A stretch of DNA of 6,163 nucleotides from Promethearchaeota archaeon (GTDB taxonomy: Archaea; Asgardarchaeota; Lokiarchaeia; Sigynarchaeales; SOKP01), in contig JAUXAJ010000291.1 of NCBI GenBank assembly GCA_030620005.1, forward strand, positions 1 through 6,163, in the 5' to 3' direction. The notes below the pieces were generated by a model. The model made no database searches and had not been told where the DNA came from. It saw nothing but the letters and a program-made list of their open reading frames with translations. Positions 1 through 5,728 of the stretch are shown piece by piece. Within the stretch, counting starts at the first letter, position 1, and each line of letters opens with the position of its first letter. The translations under genes and the position numbers were made by a program.

Positions 1-1
1 A

Positions 2-481
2 CAAAAGGCGGGTATTAATGAATTCTTAACCCAAAAACTTTCTGACCTAAAAAACGGCTTTACCGACCGGATCAATATTCTGGATTCAGGTCTAAACGAG
101 CAAAAAGAGCAATTTGCGACTAAAGTTCAATCAGTTATTGATTTTGTCAAAGAAAAATTTAAAGAATATGAAGATGCAACCCAAATCCAATTTGATACTA
201 TTAAGGGCGAGGTAGAAACTAAATTTAATTTAGAGAACCAAAAGGCTGGTATTAATGAATTCTTAACCCAAAAACTTTCTGACCTAAAAAACGGCTTTAC
301 TGACCAGATCAATAATCTGGATTCAGGTCTAAACGAGCATAAAGAGCAATTTGCGACTAAAGTTCAATCTATTAATGACTTTGTCAAAGAAAAATTTAAA
401 GAATATGAAGATGCAACTCAAACCCAATTTGATACTATTAAGGGCGAGGTAGACACTAAATTTAAGGAATTTTCAGAGAAC
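2..481 (+). repeat. Two in-frame tandem copies of a ~79-81-codon unit
   Basis: Copy 1 spans 2-238 and copy 2 spans 239-481. Aligned by eye over the first 225 nt they differ at about 12 positions (~95% identity). Both start with codons for QKAGINEFLTQKL and carry KEKFKEYEDATQ and QFDTIKGEV. The ends align through a shared GAGAAC if copy 2 has 6 extra bases (KFKEFSEN against KFNLEN). Copy 1 starts at the window edge, so more copies may lie to the left. About five of the differences are silent and seven change an amino acid (R/Q, I/N, Q/H, V/I, I/N, I/T, E/D). The unit encodes amphipathic helix and lengthens the coiled coil. Confidence 0.95.
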
Positions 482-1771
482 TCTACATCAGCTATCGAAA
501 AATTAAAGGAAGCTACCTCTTCAAATATGAGCTCCATTGAAGAAGAAATTAAGGGCAAATCAACTAAATTTAATGAAAAACTGAAATCAGTGCAAGTAGC
601 CATGCTGGATAATGTTGGGAATACATTGTCCGAAAATGCATCTATCTTTTCAAACCAATTGGATTCTAATCTATCTGAAATCGAAATAAAAATGGAAGGA
701 ACTTTAAATGATACTAAAGCGAATTTGGAAAAAATAATCAACAGCTCTAAAGAAGCTGTGAAAGCGAATATTTCTAATATTGGCGCTGAATTTGAGGGTT
801 TAGCTAAATTTTTTGATGAAAAAGTTACCGGTGATGTTGATAATGCTATAGCTAATGTATCTGCAAAATCCGATGAGGTTGAAGCACAAATATCGAAATC
901 ATTTGAGGAAAGCTCCAAAATAGCTACTAATCACTATTCTAACTTTACATCAAACCTTAATAGATTTTCCAATACTTTAACTAATCAATCAAATAGAATA
1001 GCTAATTCAACTCAATCCATAATCAATGAAAATCTTAATTCACTTCAGAACATATATTTTGAAACTGTCGGAAACGCAGTTAATAGTTTTATTTCTTCCA
1101 TTAACATATTAAAGGAATCCCTTACGAAAGAAATTAAGAGAATGGATAAAGGCTTTACAGAAGCTACGGATAAAGTCGGCACAGAAACAATGGATAATCT
1201 TGATAGTCTTGCAAACAATATGTTGGAGTCTTTTGATAATGCGGTTAAGGGGGTCAATGATCCCATCGATAGAATAGTGGAAGCAGCGAATAACTGCAAA
1301 AATACTCTTGCGAGCATATGGGATGATGTGAAAACTATGGAACTACTTAAGGCAGAAGGCATTTGGCAAATTGTTTCACAACACACTATTATGAGTTATC
1401 TCGCAGCGATGGTGAAAAGGACAAAACTTCACCTTTTAATCGTGGTTCCCGATATGTCATTGCTACCGGTGGATGCTATTATGAAGAGTAAAATTAGTCA
1501 AAAGATGACAATTGCATGTCGGATTACCGACAAGGAACTTGCGAACAAGCTTATCGAAAAAGACAATGTAGATCTTCGTATAATAACCGAGATGACTGTA
1601 TCATCAATTGGTGCGGATCGTGACCAAGAAGAGGCATTTTATGGACCCGTCACAGAAAATCCTAATGAGATGGTATGCACTATCACTCAGCAAGAAGAAC
1701 TCATAAAAGTAATTGCAGAAATGCTGTCGTGGTTTTACAGGGGTCGCTCAAGAAAATATATACCAAGCTAA
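2..1771 (+). CDS. Large coiled-coil protein with TrmB/PLD-like C-terminal sensing domain (5' partial)
   Basis: The reading frame is open from the left window edge to the TAA at 1769-1771, giving 589 visible residues; the true start lies outside. The ATG at 527 (visible residue 176) is internal, because the same frame upstream is uninterrupted and encodes the same kind of protein. Residues 1-155 are two near-identical ~80-residue units. Residues ~156-440 are low-complexity, heptad-like helix rich in Asn, Ser, Lys, Glu and Ile, predicted coiled coil, with no membrane segment. Residues ~453-589 look globular: a GIWQIVS strand, a helix ending MVKRTK, a hydrophobic LHLLIVVPDM strand, VDLRIITEM, then GADRDQEEAFYGPVTENP and a basic end RGRSRKY. 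This pattern resembles the C-terminal effector domain of archaeal TrmB-like regulators (PLD-like fold), recognised by eye only. A helix-turn-helix is not visible but could lie upstream. Inferred role: a cytosolic sensor or scaffold. It could instead be a chemoreceptor-like or structural coiled coil. Confidence 0.85.
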   Translation, partial: QKAGINEFLTQKLSDLKNGFTDRINILDSGLNEQKEQFATKVQSVIDFVKEKFKEYEDATQIQFDTIKGEVETKFNLENQKAGINEFLTQKLSDLKNGFTDQINNLDSGLNEHKEQFATKVQSINDFVKEKFKEYEDATQTQFDTIKGEVDTKFKEFSENSTSAIEKLKEATSSNMSSIEEEIKGKSTKFNEKLKSVQVAMLDNVGNTLSENASIFSNQLDSNLSEIEIKMEGTLNDTKANLEKIINSSKEAVKANISNIGAEFEGLAKFFDEKVTGDVDNAIANVSAKSDEVEAQISKSFEESSKIATNHYSNFTSNLNRFSNTLTNQSNRIANSTQSIINENLNSLQNIYFETVGNAVNSFISSINILKESLTKEIKRMDKGFTEATDKVGTETMDNLDSLANNMLESFDNAVKGVNDPIDRIVEAANNCKNTLASIWDDVKTMELLKAEGIWQIVSQHTIMSYLAAMVKRTKLHLLIVVPDMSLLPVDAIMKSKISQKMTIACRITDKELANKLIEKDNVDLRIITEMTVSSIGADRDQEEAFYGPVTENPNEMVCTITQQEELIKVIAEMLSWFYRGRSRKYIPS

Positions 1772-1847
1772 TTTTCATTTAAATTATGTTTTATTAATTA
1801 TCACAATTTTAATAGCATTTTGGTAATAATATTCAATAATTTTTCCA
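1772..1847. other. T-rich convergent intergenic segment
   Basis: This short AT-rich gap separates the stop of the coiled-coil gene from the stop of the minus-strand RAM ORF. On the plus strand it holds T-rich runs (TTTTCATTT at 1773-1781, TTTT at 1789-1792, TTTTGG near 1820) that could end transcription in the archaeal manner without a hairpin. On the minus strand it is A-rich just after the RAM ORF, so a terminator for that ORF is less evident. No gene is seen here. Confidence 0.3.
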
Positions 1848-2102
1848 TCAATACATCCCTTTCCTCGAAAGAACTACCGAAACCTTTTTACAGTTATTTC
1901 TAAAGTGAAAATTAATAATCTTTTCTATATCATCAAGAGAAAATCCAGCCATTAAAATGCTCAAGTTAAAGTCTCCACTCAATCTAAAACAAGTCAAGCA
2001 AAAAGGACATCGCTGAACGATTTTATATATTTGTTCAGGATTATCAGATTTCATTTCTACTCTAGCAAAATACATATCAGCAGTCTTAATTAAATTATAC
2101 AA
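1848..2102 (-). CDS. Stand-alone Lrp/AsnC-type RAM (ligand-binding) domain, or remnant of such a regulator
   Basis: This is an 84-codon ORF with a TTG start at 2102; an ATG at 2075 would give a 75-residue product. An in-frame stop lies 12 nt upstream of the TTG. Its pattern fits the beta-alpha-beta-beta-alpha-beta RAM fold: YFARVEMK (11-18), a helix EQIYKIVQRC (23-32), CLTCFRLSG (35-43), DFNLSILMAG (44-53), a helix LDDIEKIINFHFRNN (56-70), and KVSVVLS (73-79). The SG-[DE]-[FY]-[ND] turn is the ligand-binding signature of AsnC/Lrp C-terminal domains, which bind amino acids and form dimers or octamers. No helix-turn-helix is encoded upstream in any obvious frame, so it would not bind DNA itself. 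Stand-alone RAM proteins of 75-85 residues are known in archaea and bacteria, so it may be complete. A decayed Lrp gene is the alternative. Unusual are three clustered cysteines, C32, C35 and C38. Confidence 0.55.
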   Translation of the reverse strand: MYNLIKTADMYFARVEMKSDNPEQIYKIVQRCPFCLTCFRLSGDFNLSILMAGFSLDDIEKIINFHFRNNCKKVSVVLSRKGMY

Positions 2103-2177
2103 AAAGAATATTTAAAATTCTATTATTCGCAATGAAAAGATAAAAATCTCATATAATTTTTTAATTTTAATTAATAC

Positions 2178-2188
2178 TTTTATTATAT
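2178..2188 (+). promoter_or_regulatory. Possible archaeal TATA box for the acetyltransferase gene
   Basis: The stretch TTTATTATATC is centred about 26 nt before the ATG at 2210, the spacing expected if the transcript starts at or just before the start codon (leaderless). No Shine-Dalgarno sequence precedes the ATG, which agrees with this. The surrounding 107 bp are so AT-rich that the match may be chance. Confidence 0.3.
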
Positions 2189-2209
2189 CATTATTATGAA
2201 GTATTTAGC

Positions 2210-2638
2210 ATGGTAAAACTTCGAACAGCTCAACATGGGGATTTAGAATTCTTATTTAATTTGAAAAAAGAAACGATGAAGCCATATGTAGAGAAAATTT
2301 GGGGTTGGGATGAATTAGACCAAAGAAAATATTTACTTCAAAATTTTCATCCAAAGAGAATTCAAATTATTACGGAAAACAATCAAGATATTGGAATGAT
2401 TGAAGTTGAAGAAAAAGAATTAGAAATCTTTTTAATTAACATTCAAATATTACCAACCTTTCAAAATAAAGGGATTGGCTCACTTCTCATTAAAAATGTC
2501 ATTGCAGAGACAATAGTTGAGAAAAAAGATTTCAGATTACAAGTCTTAAAAATTAATGATAGGGCTCTTAAATTGTATAAGACTCTAGGTTTGGATATTA
2601 CTGGAGAATCTGACACACATTATAAAATGAAATTATAA
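2210..2638 (+). CDS. GNAT-family N-acetyltransferase
   Basis: The 142-residue product has the usual length of a single GNAT domain, a cytosolic enzyme transferring acetyl from acetyl-CoA to an amine. Visible landmarks are the N-terminal strand VKLRTAQHGDLEFLFNLKK (2-20), the WGWDELDQ segment (31-38), the beta strand DIGMIEVEE (60-68), and IQILPTFQNKGIGSLLIKN (78-96). That last stretch holds the acetyl-CoA pyrophosphate loop Q-x-K-G-I-G at 85-90. The C-terminal RLQVLKINDRALKLYKTLGL (109-128) is motif B with the conserved N and Y. The WGWDE-Q and IQII-type segments resemble a broad group of uncharacterised GNATs in bacteria and archaea, so the acceptor cannot be named. The first ATG of the frame gives a complete domain. 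The gene stands alone, 107 bp from the RAM ORF and 130 bp before the flavoprotein gene. Confidence 0.9.
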   Translation: MVKLRTAQHGDLEFLFNLKKETMKPYVEKIWGWDELDQRKYLLQNFHPKRIQIITENNQDIGMIEVEEKELEIFLINIQILPTFQNKGIGSLLIKNVIAETIVEKKDFRLQVLKINDRALKLYKTLGLDITGESDTHYKMKL

Positions 2639-2768
2639 GAAAGAAAACTCTCAAAAAAATGCGGGATTAAGAAAATGGAGTCATGTAGATAAATATTCGA
2701 AATTATCTTACCTAAAATCAAATAACATTTAGAAAAGAATTAATTTCTTAGATTCTTATTTTTGAACC

Positions 2769-4013
2769 ATGGCTATTAAAAATTCAAAATTCTATAACTT
2801 TATTATCGTAGGAGCTGGCCCAGCAGGACTAACGGCAGGAATTGTAGCAGCGAGGCAAGGCTTAACTTCAATAATTTTAGAAAAAGGTGAAAGAGCAGGT
2901 CCAAAACCGCGTGGCGAAGGTATGGCTCACATGCCAATTGTAGATGATTTATTAGGAAATGGTTTTTTACCATCAATAGGTTTTAAATCAAACGGCGGGA
3001 GAGTTTGGCATTCACCTAACGATTTGCAATCTTTTACAACCTTTCGTGAATATGATCATTATTTCTTTGAATGGCGTGAATTTATTGATCGATTCGTAGA
3101 TGTAGCAAATGAATCTGGAGTTAAAATACTTTTAAATTCTACGGTAATTGAACCAATAGAACAAAATGGGATTACCATCGGTGTAAAATACAAAAATGAA
3201 GCTGGAGATATCCAAGATGTTCGTGGAAATGCTGTTTTAGACTGTAGCGGATTTGAAGGAATTATAGGTAAACGTTACGGGATCGACTATGAACACATGA
3301 ATTGCCCCATCATGAAATGTATCATTAGTAAGGCCAATTACGATATTAATCAGACCCCCGATCTTCAATTTTATTTCATAGGAAACGGTGATCTGCAATA
3401 TTCACCGAATTTTCCTCCCTGTGTAGCTTATTTCTTTCCTTTAGAACATGATAGAGCTGAAGTTGGATTGATGCTTCGAATGGCACAAGTTCCGAACATG
3501 AAAACCGTGAGCATTCCGAATGATGAGGAGATCGTGAATGTGTGGACGAAAATAAAGGAATCTTATCCCGGTTTTAGTGTGTTTTTTAAAGGGGCTAATA
3601 TTGATTATGAAGAACTTACCACTCTTCCGAATGCGAAAATGGCTAATAATTTCGTTCCAAACCGAGGAGTCGTAATAATCGGAGATAGCGCGGGATTTGT
3701 GAACCCCTTTGGCTCTTCAGGCCTTTATTATTCAATGGAAATGGCGAATTTTTGGGTCAATCTAATTTCTGAAAAGCTAAAAAGTAGGTTAGAATCTAAG
3801 ACATGGGATATGGAAGCAAATGAAGAATCATGGAATCTTGATAATATCGATGAATTCAACCAGAAATTTGAAGAATTTGACGTTTATAAGCAAGTTAAAG
3901 GCATGTACAATCTAATCGGTGCTTTTGAATATAAAATCTTTAATAGGTTGCGCACTTCTGAAAAAATCAATAAAAAGTGGAATTATATCACTTCTCTACT
4001 TGACAAGGCATAG
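2769..4013 (+). CDS. FAD-dependent oxidoreductase, geranylgeranyl reductase family
   Basis: The 414-residue product is a p-hydroxybenzoate-hydroxylase-fold flavoprotein. The N-terminal Rossmann motif FIIVGAGPAGLTAG (11-24), with GAGPAG at 15-20, binds the ADP part of FAD and is followed by acidic E38 (ILEKGERAG). LDCSGFEGIIGKRYG (157-171) stands where most relatives have an xDG motif. CVAYFFPLEHDRAEVGLML (218-236) corresponds to the YxWxFP...xxVG substrate-side motif of geranylgeranyl reductases. VVIIGDSAGFVNPFGSSGL (301-319) is the second FAD motif (GD). In archaea this family saturates the geranylgeranyl chains of membrane lipids or quinones, but it includes many paralogues of unknown substrate. 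The usual CGEG of archaeal GGRs is PRGEG here (R48), so lipid reductase activity is uncertain. The ATG at 2769 sits just before the Rossmann strand; no Shine-Dalgarno sequence is seen. Length is normal and the gene is intact. Confidence 0.85.
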   Translation: MAIKNSKFYNFIIVGAGPAGLTAGIVAARQGLTSIILEKGERAGPKPRGEGMAHMPIVDDLLGNGFLPSIGFKSNGGRVWHSPNDLQSFTTFREYDHYFFEWREFIDRFVDVANESGVKILLNSTVIEPIEQNGITIGVKYKNEAGDIQDVRGNAVLDCSGFEGIIGKRYGIDYEHMNCPIMKCIISKANYDINQTPDLQFYFIGNGDLQYSPNFPPCVAYFFPLEHDRAEVGLMLRMAQVPNMKTVSIPNDEEIVNVWTKIKESYPGFSVFFKGANIDYEELTTLPNAKMANNFVPNRGVVIIGDSAGFVNPFGSSGLYYSMEMANFWVNLISEKLKSRLESKTWDMEANEESWNLDNIDEFNQKFEEFDVYKQVKGMYNLIGAFEYKIFNRLRTSEKINKKWNYITSLLDKA

Positions 4014-4050
4014 GATTAAAACCAAAAATATTAATCACATTTGAAGACCA

Positions 4051-4060
4051 TTTTTTTTTT
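4051..4060 (+). terminator. T10 tract, likely archaeal transcription terminator of the flavoprotein gene
   Basis: Ten consecutive T residues begin 37 nt after the stop codon at 4013. Archaeal RNA polymerase stops at oligo-T runs without needing a hairpin, and none is visible before this run. It is the longest homopolymer T run in the window. Confidence 0.5.
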
Positions 4061-4126
4061 CTATTAATAATGTGCCTAATTTCACATTTGTTAAGCGTAT
4101 TATCTCCAATGTAACTACTCTTAATA

Positions 4127-4162
4127 CTAAAACATGGTTTCTCTTACTACTAAATCTTTCAT
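4127..4162 (-). CDS. 11-residue ORF behind a strong Shine-Dalgarno; possible decayed or frameshifted small gene
   Basis: On the minus strand AAAAGGAGG (4179-4171) is followed after 8 nt by ATG at 4162, an ideal ribosome-binding arrangement and the best in the window. The frame then ends after only 11 residues (MKDLVVRETMF) at the TAG 4129-4127. A one-base shift between about 4143 and 4129 would join it to an open frame of about 50 codons, running to a TGA at 3990-3988 inside the flavoprotein 3' end. The joined product, about 58 residues with YIGDNTLNKC and INIFGFNPMPC, is not recognised. It could be a genuine tiny ORF, a gene broken by a single indel or sequencing error at a homopolymer, or chance. 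Confidence 0.2.
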   Translation of the reverse strand: MKDLVVRETMF

Positions 4163-4170
4163 ATGTATTA

Positions 4171-4179
4171 CCTCCTTTT
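4171..4179 (-). promoter_or_regulatory. Near-consensus Shine-Dalgarno sequence on the minus strand
   Basis: AAAAGGAGG, followed by T, complements the typical 3' end of 16S rRNA over nine or more bases and sits 8 nt before the ATG at 4162. Its strength contrasts with the annotated genes here, which have weak or no such sites. Confidence 0.4.
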
Positions 4180-4251
4180 AAAGCAAATTTCTGTTGATAA
4201 AAGAGCCTTGCATTCTAGCTATAATTTACATTCTTAAAATATTAAGATTAT

Positions 4252-4269
4252 CGATAAATTAATTTATCG
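4252..4269. repeat. Perfect 18-bp palindrome CGATAAATTAATTTATCG
   Basis: Each 9-base half is the exact reverse complement of the other, with no spacer; the flanking bases (T and T) break the symmetry. It lies 191 nt before the 7TM gene and about 38 nt before a TATA-like box, the position of an operator for a dimeric regulator. In AT-rich DNA such palindromes are less surprising, but the terminal CG pairs make it better than average. Confidence 0.5.
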
Positions 4270-4300
4270 TCCCTACAGGATATTTATAAAACATTGAAGG

Positions 4301-4317
4301 CAAAATTTTTTATATAA
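4301..4317 (+). promoter_or_regulatory. Candidate archaeal BRE/TATA element
   Basis: CAAAATTTTTTATATAA contains the core TTTATATA with an A-rich stretch in front, matching the archaeal BRE-TATA layout better than any other site in the window. Transcription would start near 4335-4340, leaving a leader of about 120 nt before the ATG at 4461. It may serve the 7TM gene or a short RNA. Confidence 0.35.
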
Positions 4318-4460
4318 ATCGAATAAATTTAAATTTAAGCTAATGTACGATAATTTTGATTATTAGTTTTAAACCTTCAAAATGGAAAATATAGCGTAGC
4401 TAAATACAAAATAATAAGGTGTGAAATAAAATTCTAACTTCTTTAGGTTGGATAAAGGGC

Positions 4461-5543
4461 ATGACAGCTTTATTGAGTCTAAGTCTTGGTTTACTCTGGG
4501 GTTCACTAAGTTTTCGAAAATCAAGAAAATCTAATTCCAAACTTCTCTTCTATTTCAGTTTAATAATAATTGATTGTAGTTTGTTATTCACGGGTCTTGT
4601 ATCGGATTTTTTAACAATTATATTAACGGGCAACAATATGGATAATACATTTGGATTACACGGGATTTTAAGCTTCGTGTGGTTTGCTCCAGGATTTCTA
4701 CTCGCAATGTATCTTGGCATCGAGTTGCTCATGCCAGATTTTCCGCTACAAAGAAAAAAGATTTTATTATTCGTATATTCAGCGCTGGGAATACTATATG
4801 AATTAGTTTTGTTACTAGATACGATGAATTCTCTTGAGTTTTCTTATCCTAACACTCCTGGCGAAGATATGATTGATTCCATTTTCGTTTTAGGGTCTCC
4901 AGCGTTTATCATTGTAGTTATTTTCATGGTCACCATTTTGATTTTTTATGGATTTGGGTTTTTATATAAGAGCATTCAAACATCGGGGATATTAAGAAAG
5001 AAATTTTTAATTTTATCGATAGGCTATAATTTTTTTATCATTTTTGGAGCTTTTGAACTATTTACTTTCCTACCTGATATCCCATTAATTATCGTTAGGT
5101 ACGGTGTAATAAGCAGTGGATTTCTTTTCTTTTTAGGAATTAAAGAAGAACGCGTTAAAGCTAAAAAGGAAACTCTAAAAAGGAAAGGTCTACCTGATAA
5201 ATCAAAAGTAACGTTAGCGGAGACACTATCATACTCAAGACCCGCACAAATTACAAAAGAAGAAGTTACTTATTTTAAGGAGCAGAAGATTTGTTTGGTG
5301 TGTAAAGGAAAGGTTGAGAAATTCAACGTGTTCCTTTGCTCAAAATGCGATACAATATATTGCGAGAATTGCGCTAGAGCCTTAAGCAATTTAGAGAATT
5401 CTTGCTGGGTGTGTGCCGAGCCTATAGACGATACAAAACCCGTGAAACCTATTAAAAAAGATATAGAACAGATAGACATTGAAATTTCTAATAAAGATGA
5501 ACATGCACCTAAAACTGATGAAGCTAAACCTCAAGAGAAGTAA
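4461..5543 (+). CDS. Seven-helix membrane protein with cytosolic RING-like zinc domain
   Basis: The 360-residue product has about seven hydrophobic helices at ~1-17, 28-57, 65-90, 99-119, 139-168, 181-203 and 207-226. Loops carry NTFGLHGILSFVW and YPNTPGEDMIDS. After helix 7 comes a strongly basic stretch (KEERVKAKKETLKRK, 228-242), which by the positive-inside rule puts the tail in the cytosol. The tail holds four CxxC pairs: C278/C281, C293/C296, C301/C304 and C315/C318, with spacing C-x2-C-x11-C-x2-C-x4-C-x2-C-x10-C-x2-C. This fits a cross-braced, two-zinc C4C4 RING-like fold; the eukaryotic CNOT4 RING has nearly the same spacing. The last ~40 residues are charged and probably disordered. 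Proteins of this build are typical of Lokiarchaeia in my recollection; function is unknown. The ATG at 4461 is the first in a frame whose preceding stop is at 4422. Only eight more codons, none a usual start, lie directly before it. Confidence 0.85.
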   Translation: MTALLSLSLGLLWGSLSFRKSRKSNSKLLFYFSLIIIDCSLLFTGLVSDFLTIILTGNNMDNTFGLHGILSFVWFAPGFLLAMYLGIELLMPDFPLQRKKILLFVYSALGILYELVLLLDTMNSLEFSYPNTPGEDMIDSIFVLGSPAFIIVVIFMVTILIFYGFGFLYKSIQTSGILRKKFLILSIGYNFFIIFGAFELFTFLPDIPLIIVRYGVISSGFLFFLGIKEERVKAKKETLKRKGLPDKSKVTLAETLSYSRPAQITKEEVTYFKEQKICLVCKGKVEKFNVFLCSKCDTIYCENCARALSNLENSCWVCAEPIDDTKPVKPIKKDIEQIDIEISNKDEHAPKTDEAKPQEK

Positions 5544-5567
5544 GTAATGCGAAAGGCCGCCCGAAAA

Positions 5568-5590
5568 TTTTTCTCTCAAAATTTATTTTT
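5568..5590 (+). terminator. T-rich tracts, possible terminator of the 7TM gene
   Basis: Two T5 runs (5568-5572 and 5586-5590), with further Ts between them, begin 25 nt after the stop codon. They follow a short GC-rich patch, GGCCGCCCG, that does not form a clear hairpin. This suits hairpin-free archaeal termination, though AT-rich background weakens the case. Confidence 0.3.
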
Positions 5591-5686
5591 CATCAAGAAT
5601 ATTAAATTATCTTAATAATTTATTTAGTGTTCTTATAAAAATTTTATTTGATTAAGCTTTAATTTTCTAAAAACAAAATTATTATT

Positions 5687-5728
5687 ATGGAAAAAAATTA
5701 CACGTGGAAAGATGAAAAAAATGGTTAA
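5687..5728 (+). other. 13-residue upstream ORF overlapping the rhamnosidase start
   Basis: ATG at 5687 opens a short frame, MEKNYTWKDEKNG, ending at TAA 5726-5728, in a different frame from the rhamnosidase and covering both its candidate starts (5712, 5721). It could act as a leader peptide coupling translation, but nothing beyond position supports this. Confidence 0.15.

Larger units (their letters stand above)
4014..4460. other. 447-bp intergenic region without a confident gene
   Basis: The largest gene-free stretch of the window. In order it contains a T10 tract just after the flavoprotein gene, a minus-strand Shine-Dalgarno plus 11-residue ORF (4127-4180), an imperfect inverted repeat CTTAA-AATA-TTAAG at 4233-4246, a perfect 18-bp palindrome (4252-4269) and a TATA-like element (4308-4317). 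No tRNA, CRISPR or transposon end was found. A minus-strand frame of about 50 codons (stop at 3988-3990, overlapping the flavoprotein 3' end) is open but resembles nothing known to me. Confidence 0.6.

Noticed and set aside
2..481. CRISPR array or mobile repeat
   Set aside because: The repeat unit is ~240 nt, only two copies are visible, they are in frame and protein-coding, and there are no spacers.
418..918. 166-codon minus-strand ORF opposite the coiled-coil gene
   Set aside because: It is the antisense shadow of a low-complexity coiled-coil frame. Its end repeats a segment seen in another shadow (127-312) only because of the tandem repeat below it.
1045..1386. 113-codon minus-strand ORF
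   Set aside because: It lies wholly antisense to the coiled-coil gene, has no recognisable domain and no start signals.
527..1771. Treating the ATG at 527 as the start of the coiled-coil gene
   Set aside because: The frame is open all the way to position 2 with coding-like, repeat-bearing sequence of the same character, so 527 is an internal methionine.
2639..2768. Short inverted repeat AAGAA/TTCTT near 2734-2748 as a regulatory hairpin
   Set aside because: The arms are only five base pairs of A/T-rich sequence, which is expected by chance; nothing else is seen in this gap.
5270..5579. Two overlapping minus-strand ORFs opposite the RING-like tail
   Set aside because: They are antisense to a clearly conserved zinc motif; their residues show no domain and they overlap each other.
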